This document shows positions 54,183 to 62,161 of a DNA stretch of 64,000 nucleotides, in pieces. The stretch comes from Ruminococcus sp. FMBCY1 (lineage in GTDB: Bacteria > Bacillota > Clostridia > Oscillospirales > Acutalibacteraceae). Under the pieces are notes generated by a model. It worked only from the letters and a program-made list of their open reading frames with translations, searched no databases and had not been told where the DNA came from. The position numbers and the translations under genes were made by a program. The stretch covers positions 930,001-994,000 of the forward strand of contig NZ_CP074197.1 in the NCBI RefSeq assembly GCF_023921805.1, given 5' to 3'. The stretch's first letter is position 1, and each line of letters begins with the position of its first letter.

Positions 54183-54719
54183 TTATGAAGAATAAATATC
54201 TCTCTGCTCTCTTCTGCGTTCAAGCGCATAAGATATTTTTGTACTGAGCAATACGAAAATCAAAACAATTATACCTACAATTACGCAAACCCAATATACA
54301 ACACCTGCGGCATCATTGGTTTCGTAACGCTTTGTACTTACTTTTGAAGTCGAAAGCTGTGTAGGCGACACCGTTTCATTGACTACATTATTATTAAAAT
54401 CATATTCTGTTGTTTCTTCGTAATACGGCTCTGTAGGTTCTTCTGTATATACAGGTTCCGTATATTCTTCTGTAACTTCTTCGGTATAATATTCAGTCGG
54501 TTGCTCTGTATATTCAGGTTCGGTTTCTGGATAAGTTTCGGGTTCGGTATACGGCTCTGTATATTCAGGGTCTGTATATACCTCTGTTTCAACTATATCT
54601 CCGTCATCAATTCCGTCACCGTCAATGTCTACAGCATAGGCACTGATTGCAACAACAAACATAAATAATACCGCAAACAGCACACAGACAGCAGATTTTG
54701 AAATTCTGTATTTTTTCAT
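54183..54719 (-). CDS. Membrane protein with Thr/Glu/Pro/Tyr-rich outer segment, unknown
   Basis: 178 residues. A signal-like helix (about 9-29) is followed by DIDGDGIDDGD, a calcium-loop-like stretch, then about 70 residues built from repeats such as YTEP, PTE and EEYTEP. A second helix (about 140-162) and a basic tail (ERRREQRD) end it, so the repeats lie outside and both ends are anchored. I do not recognise a family. I chose ATG at 54719 (GGAG ahead; the open frame runs to 54779). It sits between spoIIP and dusB. Confidence 0.7.
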   Translation of the reverse strand: MKKYRISKSAVCVLFAVLFMFVVAISAYAVDIDGDGIDDGDIVETEVYTDPEYTEPYTEPETYPETEPEYTEQPTEYYTEEVTEEYTEPVYTEEPTEPYYEETTEYDFNNNVVNETVSPTQLSTSKVSTKRYETNDAAGVVYWVCVIVGIIVLIFVLLSTKISYALERRREQRDIYSS

Positions 54720-54796
54720 TACATTACTCCTTGCGGATACATATATTAAAATTATACCAAAAGTCGCAATATATTGCAAGCTATTTTTACATTTAA

Positions 54797-55894
54797 TTAT
54801 AACCCGTGTTTAAGCACCTCATAAAGCACATTTCCGAGCAATTCTCCGCTGTATTCCGCCTCTTCTATTGTATTTGCGTCTGTTCCTATTTCTATAAGCA
54901 AAGAGCCGTCGCAAATATACTCGTTGTACGCAAAATATCCGAAATTCAGCGGTCTTGTCATACCCGGATACATTTCTTCCGCTTTATTTTGAATTTTAAG
55001 CGCAAAATTAAGATTATTCTCCCAGCTTAAAAAATTCATCTCGCCGTCGGTATCGCAACCCGAAAGAATCATTATCTGTGCTCCCTGCTTACCGTCATAT
55101 GTAAAAACAGGTTTTACCTTTTGAGTTTCAGTACCGATTGCGTCACGGTGAATATCAATTATTACCTTAATATCCGTGTTGGTTTCCATAATACTTTCAA
55201 CGGTCTGCGCACTTCTGTCATAAGAACCGCTGTATGTTGAGTCGTGCACCGTGGTATCGTGCATAGTTTTTATTCCTCGCTTATTAAGCACATCGGTAAT
55301 AGCATCTCCCACAGCCGTTACATTATAATCATTATTCTGCGTGCGTGAATAATAGCTTTCGTAAAAATAATCAACATCTTCGTCCATATAGCTTTCACTT
55401 GTGTGCGTATGATAAATAAGCACCTGCGCCGTTCCGTTTGAATCGACATCAAAAGGCAGTTCACTGTTTAAAGCGGAATCAAAATCGTAATCAAGTCCCG
55501 TATTGTTTTTCACATAAGCCGTACCGCATTTTACACCATTCGCACCAATCTGTTCGGCAAGAATATCGTAAACCGCCTCTCCGTCATGGTTTCCGAAAGA
55601 ATCATAATATCCGCTTTTGTCTTTTTCTCCGTTTAGATTTCTTGTAATCGTAACAGGTTTCGTAATCGGCTGTGTTTCCTCCTGTTTCTTTTGTGTGGTA
55701 TCGGTATTGGCAAGGGTTGTAGTTTCAGCATCGGCTAATTTATATGTACCGTCGGACAGAGTAAGCGCCGCAACCGCAAGCGCCGCAGGTTTATCGCTTG
55801 CAAAGCACTCCGGCATTCTCCGACAAACGCAGAAAACGGCAGTCGATACAAGGATAATCGACGCCGTTATTTTTAATGCTCCTAACTTTTTCAC
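54797..55894 (-). CDS. spoIIP: Stage II sporulation protein P
   Basis: 365 residues. A single N-terminal membrane helix (about 8-24) and a Thr-rich spacer lead to the amidase/endopeptidase domain with LIYHTHTSESY, IDIHRDAIG and the Glu in LLIEIGTDANT, all typical metal-site residues of SpoIIP. With SpoIID it degrades septal peptidoglycan during forespore engulfment. It is downstream of gpr, its usual partner. The full motif set suggests an active enzyme. Confidence 0.94.
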   Translation of the reverse strand: MKKLGALKITASIILVSTAVFCVCRRMPECFASDKPAALAVAALTLSDGTYKLADAETTTLANTDTTQKKQEETQPITKPVTITRNLNGEKDKSGYYDSFGNHDGEAVYDILAEQIGANGVKCGTAYVKNNTGLDYDFDSALNSELPFDVDSNGTAQVLIYHTHTSESYMDEDVDYFYESYYSRTQNNDYNVTAVGDAITDVLNKRGIKTMHDTTVHDSTYSGSYDRSAQTVESIMETNTDIKVIIDIHRDAIGTETQKVKPVFTYDGKQGAQIMILSGCDTDGEMNFLSWENNLNFALKIQNKAEEMYPGMTRPLNFGYFAYNEYICDGSLLIEIGTDANTIEEAEYSGELLGNVLYEVLKHGL

Positions 55895-55949
55895 AAAATC
55901 ACCGCCTCATAAAAATATATGCCGATGATTTTAATGTATGACCGAATTC

Positions 55950-56825
55950 CTACATAAGCGAAACAAGCTCGGAAATATTAAATTCATTTTGAAGTGCGCC
56001 GTTAAGCGCAAATGAAATCAGTCTTGAGGCTCTCTCGGTAAGCAAATCTATTTCCCTCGGTATTACTACCATCTGCCTGCCCTGCGGTGTGATTTTCTGC
56101 CTTGCCCTGTGCGGGTCATTGACGCTTAAAAGGTCAGATGCAAATGTGGCTGCATCTACAACCGTGGGCACTCCTATTGCTATTACGGGTACTCCTATAG
56201 TTTCTTTGTTAATCTTTGTACGGTGATTTCCAACGCCCGCCCCGGGTGAAATTCCTGTATCGCTTATTTGCAAAGTACAGCCGAGTCTTTCAAGTCTGCG
56301 TGATGCAAGTGCGTCTATTACAACAACTGTATTCGGTTTTATTCTTTTTACAATACTCAATATATATTCGCCTGTTTCAATGCCCGTCTGCCCTGTTACT
56401 CCCGTTGCCATAACCGCAACCGGTCTTAAGCGGTCAAGACCGGTACTTCTTGCAATCTCACCCGAAATATGCCTTGTCGCAAGCACTCTGGAGCTTGTTT
56501 TCGGGCCGAGAGAATCGGGAGTGATTTCAGGATTTCCGAGTCCTACTACAAGTACAAGGCCGTTTACCGGCAAAAGCCTGCGAATTTCCTTTCCTATAGT
56601 AATAAGTCTTTCGTCGGTTTCGGTAAAATTATCGGTAAGTGACGGAAGTTCTACTGTTATATAAGTACCCTCTTCTTTTCCGAGCTGCTGCCTGGCTTTT
56701 CTTGTTTTTACTTCAAGTCTTGAAATATCAAGTCCGTTTTCACTGTACTGAACAAAATCCACACCTCCGACATCTTCTCCCGCTATTTCACGAGCTTCTA
56801 CCGCAAGGTCAGTTCTAAGTTCCAT
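55950..56825 (-). CDS. gpr: Germination protease Gpr
   Basis: 291 residues. The pro-segment MELRTDLAVEA and blocks VGLGNPEITPDSLGPKT, GVTGQTGIETGEYI, VVIDALASR and GVGNHRTKINKETIGVPVIAIGVPTVVDA are family-diagnostic; the Asp residues of the A25 peptidase are present. It degrades small acid-soluble spore proteins on germination. AAAAGGGG precedes ATG. gpr starts the minus run spoIIP-unknown-dusB-glyA; no certain SigG promoter was identified. Confidence 0.95.
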   Translation of the reverse strand: MELRTDLAVEAREIAGEDVGGVDFVQYSENGLDISRLEVKTRKARQQLGKEEGTYITVELPSLTDNFTETDERLITIGKEIRRLLPVNGLVLVVGLGNPEITPDSLGPKTSSRVLATRHISGEIARSTGLDRLRPVAVMATGVTGQTGIETGEYILSIVKRIKPNTVVVIDALASRRLERLGCTLQISDTGISPGAGVGNHRTKINKETIGVPVIAIGVPTVVDAATFASDLLSVNDPHRARQKITPQGRQMVVIPREIDLLTERASRLISFALNGALQNEFNISELVSLM

Positions 56826-56887
56826 AAAGTCGCCCCTTTTATCTGTAAATATTGCTATTATCTTGTGTATAAACAGCGTTTATATTC

Positions 56888-56916
56888 TTTACAAGAAAGA
56901 AAATTTTTGATATAAT
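56888..56916 (+). promoter_or_regulatory. Sigma-A promoter of the dockerin protease gene
   Basis: TTTACA (56888-56893), 17-bp spacer ending TGA (extended -10), TATAAT (56911-56916), 39 bp before the ATG. Confidence 0.82.
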
Positions 56917-56955
56917 AAAATTTGATATATATAAACAAAAAGGTGTGAATGTAAA

Positions 56956-58575
56956 ATGATAAAATCACCTGTTATTAAGGCGATAACGGCAACAGTATCT
57001 GCACTTATGATATTTTCTGCTGTAAGCGTATCGGCTAATGCCGCAAGCATTGATAACAATTCAAAAACATTAAGTAAATTTCAAATTAAAACTTCAGACA
57101 ATACAAAAAATGATATTCCGTATGCATACAGTTCAGTGGAGCTTGGCATTGTAAATTCTCCGAAAAGCCAAAAATACAACGATTGCTGGATATATTCCTC
57201 GCTCTCGGTGCTTGAAACAAAACTTTTAAAAAAAGATTTTACGGCTAATAATTTTTCTGCCGAGCATATGAACCTTTGGGCAACAACAAAAAGCAACGGT
57301 AAAGGCTGGCAGCGCAATGTCACTTCCGACGGCTATGCATTTACCGCACTCGGATATTTAAGTTCCTGGCAAGGCGGAATCGAACAAAGCGACTACGACA
57401 CTCTTGCAGAAAAATATACTCCCGACAAAGACCTTTCCGCTTTTGTTAATTACGGGGCGACCGCTATAAAATACCTCGACAATTGTACACAAGAAGAAAT
57501 TAAGCAAGAGATTATGGATAACGGTTCAATCTATGCGGCATATTCTCACAGTCCTTATTACGAAAATAATGACAGAACAGCGTATTTCTGTCCGCAAGGT
57601 TCTCCAAAATCCACAGGTCATGCAATAGCTATTGTCGGATGGGATGATAATTATTCAAAAGAAAATTTCAAAGCAATAAACGGTGTTTTACCCGAAAATG
57701 ACGGAGCATGGCTTGTAAAAAACAGTTGGGGCGATTACAACACTTTAAACGGTTACTTTTGGCTTTCATACGAAGATTCTTATTTGTTTAGCAGTACCTT
57801 TAAATACAATTTTGCTGTTGAAGATGTCACGGAAATCACCGATGATGTTAAACTTATGCAAAATGAAATTTACGGTGCAACATATGAATTTAACTACATA
57901 AATGATGACAGCGTCACATATCTTAATCTTTTTAATTTTTCCGAGGGTTACAACAAACTTGATTCGGTAATGTTTGAAACCACCGCAAAAAATTCCGACT
58001 ATGAAATCTACTATGTACCTGCCGAAAATAAAATTCCTGTGTCAGATGAAACCAAATGGACTAAATTAAACAGCGGAAAAGTTCCGTACAGCGGATATTT
58101 AAATATTGATACAAACGATTTTGACTTACCTGTAACTTACGGTGCAATCGCCGTTAAAATTAAAAAAAACAATGAAAGCGAAAAAAATACTATAGGCGTC
58201 GGTGAATGGCTTAACAAATCAAACGGCCAGTTTGCATTTATAAACGAAAGCCAAAAAGGCGAAAGTTTTATTTATCAAAACGGAACTATGACAGACCTTC
58301 TCGATTGGTACAAAACGGAGCGTGACGATAATCTTGGCGGCACATTCGTTATAAAAGCTGTTACAAATAAAACCGAACTTGCAGTCACACTGCTCGGCGA
58401 CATTGACTTAAACAACAAAATTGACATTAAAGATGCAACCGATTTGCAGATAGCTATTTCAGGCGGTTCAAAACTTTCGGCTGTTCAAAATTTAAATGCC
58501 GATACTGACGAAAACGGCGAAATTAATGTAAACGATGTTACACAGTTACAATTTATGATTGCAAATAATAACTGA
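56956..58575 (+). CDS. Secreted papain-like (C1) protease with dockerin
   Basis: 539 residues. The signal peptide ends about residue 29 (SANA). The C1 domain has the catalytic Cys in NDCWIYSS (C77), His in STGHAIAIVGWD (H222) and Asn in VKNSWGDYN (N256), so all three are present. A beta-rich domain of unknown type follows (about 285-475). The C-terminal dockerin (about 479-539) has loops GDIDLNNKIDIKDA and ADTDENGEINVNDV; in the first loop LNN replaces the usual DGN-type residues. It likely puts a protease on the same scaffolds as the amylases. It is monocistronic. Confidence 0.9.
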   Translation: MIKSPVIKAITATVSALMIFSAVSVSANAASIDNNSKTLSKFQIKTSDNTKNDIPYAYSSVELGIVNSPKSQKYNDCWIYSSLSVLETKLLKKDFTANNFSAEHMNLWATTKSNGKGWQRNVTSDGYAFTALGYLSSWQGGIEQSDYDTLAEKYTPDKDLSAFVNYGATAIKYLDNCTQEEIKQEIMDNGSIYAAYSHSPYYENNDRTAYFCPQGSPKSTGHAIAIVGWDDNYSKENFKAINGVLPENDGAWLVKNSWGDYNTLNGYFWLSYEDSYLFSSTFKYNFAVEDVTEITDDVKLMQNEIYGATYEFNYINDDSVTYLNLFNFSEGYNKLDSVMFETTAKNSDYEIYYVPAENKIPVSDETKWTKLNSGKVPYSGYLNIDTNDFDLPVTYGAIAVKIKKNNESEKNTIGVGEWLNKSNGQFAFINESQKGESFIYQNGTMTDLLDWYKTERDDNLGGTFVIKAVTNKTELAVTLLGDIDLNNKIDIKDATDLQIAISGGSKLSAVQNLNADTDENGEINVNDVTQLQFMIANNN

Positions 58576-58660
58576 ATACAGATGCAAACAGAATTTTTGG
58601 ACAACTGCCTCTTTACCTGCAAATCGACAAATCACAAACATTCAACTTTAGACTAAAAGG

Positions 58661-58696
58661 AAAACACAACTGCTCATCGGAACAGTTGTGTTTTTC
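58661..58696. terminator. Bidirectional terminator between protease gene and VTC operon
   Basis: AAACACAACTG (58662-58672) pairs with CAGTTGTGTTT (58683-58693), T-rich on both strands. Confidence 0.85.
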
Positions 58697-58699
58697 ATT

Positions 58700-60532
58700 T
58701 TATCTCATTTGAGGACCGCCCCGCATATCTCCGCCCGGGTCACCCATTTCGTTTCCGTTCATATCGCCGTTGCCCATATTTCTGCCGCCCATACTTCCGG
58801 GACCACCCATACCGCCTGAACCGTATATGATAGAAGTCATTTCAACTTCTGTTGTACTGTCGCCTGTCGTTACAGTATATGTCTGACCTGTTGTAATACC
58901 CGGGCAACTGATAACCACACAAGCGTATGTCTTGGTAGGTGTGAACGATACAAGAACATCGCCGTCACTGTTTTTGACTGTGATTTCACCGCTCGAATTT
59001 GTATTTACAAGCATTGAACCTTGAGTTGAATTTTCTCCAAAGTTCTGTGCCATTTGAGATGAACCTGTGGCAATGAATATGCCACCTGTTATGGTAGCTT
59101 CTCCGTCATAATCAACCGCTCCGTTATCTCCGCTTGTCGAGCCAAAAACATAGGTTTCCCCGCCTGTAACGGTAAGCGAACCGTTTGAATCAACTCCGTC
59201 ACCGTCAGCGTCAATTGTTATTTTGCCACCCGATATTGTAATGGAAGCATCTGATGAACCAAAATTGTCACGGTCAAATCCGCCACCGAATCCGCTTTCG
59301 TCTTTTCCGCCCGCGGCATTAAATCCGTCATTGCTCGATTTCAGATTAATTGTACCGCCTGAAATTTCAACTTCCGTTCCCTCTATTCCCTCATAGCTTT
59401 CGGTAATATTAATTGTTCCTCCGCTGATGCTTGTTTTGCTGTCGGCGTGGATACCGTCATCTCCTGTTGAAATTGTAAAAGTACCTCCTGATACGGTTAC
59501 ATTTGAATTTGAATGTAAACCGTCATCTTCGCAAGTAAGAATAAAAGTACCTCCGCTGATTGTAATATCTCCTCCTGCTTTTATTCCTTTTACACTTGCA
59601 GAATCTGTTGAACTTGAAGATGATGAATCTCTGTTTGAAGTAATATTAAATGTGCCGTTTTCAATTTGGACCGTCGTACCGGCATCAATGCCGTCACCTT
59701 TGCAATTAACGGTAAATTTACCGTCTGCTATATACACAAAGCCTTTTGAAGTATCGTCTGTATTTTCTGCGTGCAAACCGTCTTTACCCGAAGTTAAAGT
59801 ATAAGTACCGCTTGCAATTCTGATACTGTTTTTACCGCTTAATGCATGGCTTGCGGCTGTAATATTGTATTCTCCGCTTGTAAGTTTTAAATCATCTTTA
59901 GAAACAATGCCGTGACCTTTTTCGGAAGTTACAGTCAATTTTCCCTCTCCGTTAAAGGTAATATCATCTTTTGCAAATACCGCCGCATCTACATTGTTGT
60001 CATCTGTCTGAACATAGTCACCTGTTGACGCAAGTGTATTTTCTGTGTCTTTTGCAGTTGTTACAAATACCTTATCTGCCTGTTTTACATATAAAGCGGC
60101 ACTTGATTTACAGGTTACAGAGGCGTTTTTAAGTACAATCTGCACTTTTGTTTTATTGTCGGCATCTACAATAATCTGACCGTCGGATGTTGTACCCGTA
60201 ACTATATATGTGCCCTCACTTTTAATAGTAACCTTACTTCCGCTGACAGAAACGCTGTCAGAGCTTGCGGTTGCACCTGATGATGAAAAAGCAATCATTA
60301 CCGCCGAACTTTCATCATACCCTACCTCTTTGTCACGGTCGGTGAACATATCGCTGTCAAGAGATTCATCCGAAGCGATTGAAGCAGTAGAAACACTGTC
60401 TTTTGTAACAGTTGAAGAATTTGTCGAGGATGTTTTTTCATCTGTATTTGCGCAGCCTGTTACACTTACGGATATAATAAGTGCCACAAGCAATGCTGCA
60501 AATTTCCCTTTTCTTTTTAAATTAAAGCTCAT
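58700..60532 (-). CDS. Cthe_2159-like carbohydrate-binding beta-helix lipoprotein
   Basis: 610 residues. A signal with lipobox VTGC (Cys about 27) makes it a lipoprotein. A Ser/Thr-rich stretch and then a right-handed beta-helix follow, with repeated turns of the form ISGGT(F/I)x..DDG(L/I)H, many Asp-rich calcium-like turns (DADGDGVD). This matches the Cthe_2159-type carbohydrate-binding family. The tail (about 575-610) is very rich in Gly, Met, Asn and Asp. It overlaps the DUF4956 gene by 11 bp and is third in the operon after VTC and DUF4956. The ligand here is unknown; acidic polysaccharide is only the known ligand of the family founder. Confidence 0.85.
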   Translation of the reverse strand: MSFNLKRKGKFAALLVALIISVSVTGCANTDEKTSSTNSSTVTKDSVSTASIASDESLDSDMFTDRDKEVGYDESSAVMIAFSSSGATASSDSVSVSGSKVTIKSEGTYIVTGTTSDGQIIVDADNKTKVQIVLKNASVTCKSSAALYVKQADKVFVTTAKDTENTLASTGDYVQTDDNNVDAAVFAKDDITFNGEGKLTVTSEKGHGIVSKDDLKLTSGEYNITAASHALSGKNSIRIASGTYTLTSGKDGLHAENTDDTSKGFVYIADGKFTVNCKGDGIDAGTTVQIENGTFNITSNRDSSSSSSTDSASVKGIKAGGDITISGGTFILTCEDDGLHSNSNVTVSGGTFTISTGDDGIHADSKTSISGGTINITESYEGIEGTEVEISGGTINLKSSNDGFNAAGGKDESGFGGGFDRDNFGSSDASITISGGKITIDADGDGVDSNGSLTVTGGETYVFGSTSGDNGAVDYDGEATITGGIFIATGSSQMAQNFGENSTQGSMLVNTNSSGEITVKNSDGDVLVSFTPTKTYACVVISCPGITTGQTYTVTTGDSTTEVEMTSIIYGSGGMGGPGSMGGRNMGNGDMNGNEMGDPGGDMRGGPQMR

Positions 60533-61214
60533 TATTAGTTATCTCCTGTCTTGCCATACTTATTTCAAGATTGCCGTTTCTGCATCTCAAATCATCAATA
60601 AAATCTTTTTCATCGTTCGGGTTTTTGAGAGTTACATTATATGTAAGTTTGAACAAACTGCCCATATTAGCGGTTCTTACCGATACCGTTTCATATTTTA
60701 CGGTATATTTTTCAAAAAGGTCGTCAAAAGCACCTGTATAATTTAAATCCTCGGGAATTGTGATTTTTAATATTCTGTCCTGCTCAAGTCTTTTGTCTGC
60801 ACCGATATTTACTTTATTGAGGATAAACATTGCAATTCCTAAAATTAATGAGAACAGCACTGCGTATCCGAGATAACCCATTCCGCAAATCAAACCTGCA
60901 CCCATTGCAAGGAAGATTGTGCCGATTTCTTTAGCGGTGCCGGGCACGGAACGAAATCTTACAAGGCTGAAAGCACCTGCCACAGCAACGCCTGCACCGA
61001 CATTACCGTTTACCATCATAATTACCACACAAACTACGGCAGGTAAAAGTGCAAGAGTAACAACAAAGCTCTTTGTGTATTTGGTTTTGTATGAATAGAC
61101 CGCCGCAAGAAAAATGCCGATTACAAGAGCAACTGCTATGCCAAGCAGAAATTGCGGCACTGCGATTGTTTCGGTTGTTGAACTGAAAATTCCTGAAAAT
61201 AATGTATTAAGCAT
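60522..61214 (-). CDS. DUF4956 membrane protein
   Basis: 230 residues. Four membrane helices in the first 140 residues, including the family block AGAFSLVRFRSVPGTAKEIGTIFLAMGAGL, then a cytoplasmic alpha/beta domain (about 145-230). DUF4956 proteins are commonly encoded next to VTC polyphosphate polymerases and their role is unknown. It overlaps the VTC gene by 8 bp and the beta-helix gene by 11 bp, so all three are translated as a coupled set. Confidence 0.88.
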   Translation of the reverse strand: MLNTLFSGIFSSTTETIAVPQFLLGIAVALVIGIFLAAVYSYKTKYTKSFVVTLALLPAVVCVVIMMVNGNVGAGVAVAGAFSLVRFRSVPGTAKEIGTIFLAMGAGLICGMGYLGYAVLFSLILGIAMFILNKVNIGADKRLEQDRILKITIPEDLNYTGAFDDLFEKYTVKYETVSVRTANMGSLFKLTYNVTLKNPNDEKDFIDDLRCRNGNLEISMARQEITNNEL

Positions 61215-61923
61215 ATTTTTTACCTCCGTTTGCTCTTTCGCTCATAATTGCAACATAAGCATTGCCGTATTTTGAAAAAGATGTTTTATAAATTTTGTTT
61301 TCGCTTAAAATGTTTGTCATCCACAGCGGAATTGCCGTGCCTGTCTTTATTTCCATAAGAGAATAATCATTTCTTAATATCGGTGTTCCGTAAATACCTT
61401 TACAAAGTGATAAATCATAGTTACGCCAAAGAATATTATCATCAAAGGTTACTCTGAAATCATAATCATTTTTTGAATAAAAGGCCTCTCGGTTGTATGA
61501 AATTACAACCTGCGGTGCAATGCCTTTGTAATGCTCAAGAAAATAATTGACTTCTCTTAAAATCTGACTGTCGGCAATATGTTCACCGTTGCAAAGATAA
61601 CGCATACTCTCGTTCTCGCTCATTTCGGTTCTGCGTTTATAGACAACACGCTTATATTTCTTTTTGATTTCTATAAAAGTTGTGCTGTCGTATTTTGCAA
61701 CTCCGTAACTTCTCAATCTTAACTTTTCCTTATAAACGGGATGTTCAAGCGAGCGTCTTATCAGTAAAAAATCAGGTGTGTCAAAATATATGTTGCAAAT
61801 TGTGCTTTTGCCGTATTTGTCGGCATACATATATTTTTGCATTTCCCGCATAATCATTTTCTTTTGTTCATCAGTCACAAGGTACTTTATTTCATAGCGT
61901 TTAAATACGCTTTGGTAACTCAT
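61207..61923 (-). CDS. VTC-domain polyphosphate polymerase
   Basis: 238 residues, a complete VTC domain. The tunnel residues typical of the family can be seen: RYEIKYLV, KLRLRSYG, FIEIKKKYKRVVYKRRT and LMEIKTG, with many Lys/Arg facing residues. VTC4-type enzymes build polyphosphate from ATP; bacterial versions are assumed to do the same. AGGGGAG precedes ATG. It heads a three-gene operon with DUF4956 and the beta-helix lipoprotein. Four 11-bp-phased direct repeats lie before its probable -10 box. Confidence 0.88.
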   Translation of the reverse strand: MSYQSVFKRYEIKYLVTDEQKKMIMREMQKYMYADKYGKSTICNIYFDTPDFLLIRRSLEHPVYKEKLRLRSYGVAKYDSTTFIEIKKKYKRVVYKRRTEMSENESMRYLCNGEHIADSQILREVNYFLEHYKGIAPQVVISYNREAFYSKNDYDFRVTFDDNILWRNYDLSLCKGIYGTPILRNDYSLMEIKTGTAIPLWMTNILSENKIYKTSFSKYGNAYVAIMSERANGGKKYA

Positions 61924-61948
61924 ATTTAACTCCCCTTTTGTTTTGATG

Positions 61949-62008
61949 AGTATATTGTACCGTTGTAACTTTAAATGAAATTTAAATTTTACTTAAAATT
62001 TACCTAAA
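61949..62008 (-). promoter_or_regulatory. Phased direct repeats and -10 box upstream of VTC operon
   Basis: Read on the minus strand, hexamers TTTAGG (62008-62003), TTTAAG (61997-61992), TTTAAA (61986-61981) and TTTAAA (61975-61970) repeat with an exact 11-bp period. A TATACT (61954-61949) lies 15 bp beyond the last one, and no good -35 box is present. This is the layout of promoters activated by OmpR/PhoB/PhoP-type response regulators. The regulator itself is not in the window. Confidence 0.5.
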
Positions 62009-62020
62009 ATTTAAAAAATA

Positions 62021-62064
62021 AATAAAAAAGAGAGGAATAGTTAGGACGGACTAACTATTCCTCT
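62021..62064 (-). terminator. Terminator of the nucleotidyltransferase gene cluster
   Basis: On the minus strand AGAGGAATAGTTAG pairs with CTAACTATTCCTCT (14 bp) around TCCGTC, then CTTTTTTATTT. Confidence 0.88.
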
Positions 62065-62071
62065 TTAAATC

Positions 62072-62101
62072 AGCGAACACCAAGTGCCGTTAGTGTTCGC
62101 T
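62072..62101 (-). promoter_or_regulatory. Second hairpin after the nucleotidyltransferase gene
   Basis: AGCGAACAC (62072-62080) pairs with GTGTTCGCT (62093-62101), 9-bp stem with a 12-nt loop, no T-run. It lies directly before the main terminator and may add 3' stability. Confidence 0.45.
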
Positions 62102-62161
62102 AACTTGTTTAATATTATATCAATAAATACATTATTTGTCAATTAAAACATAAATAAAATT

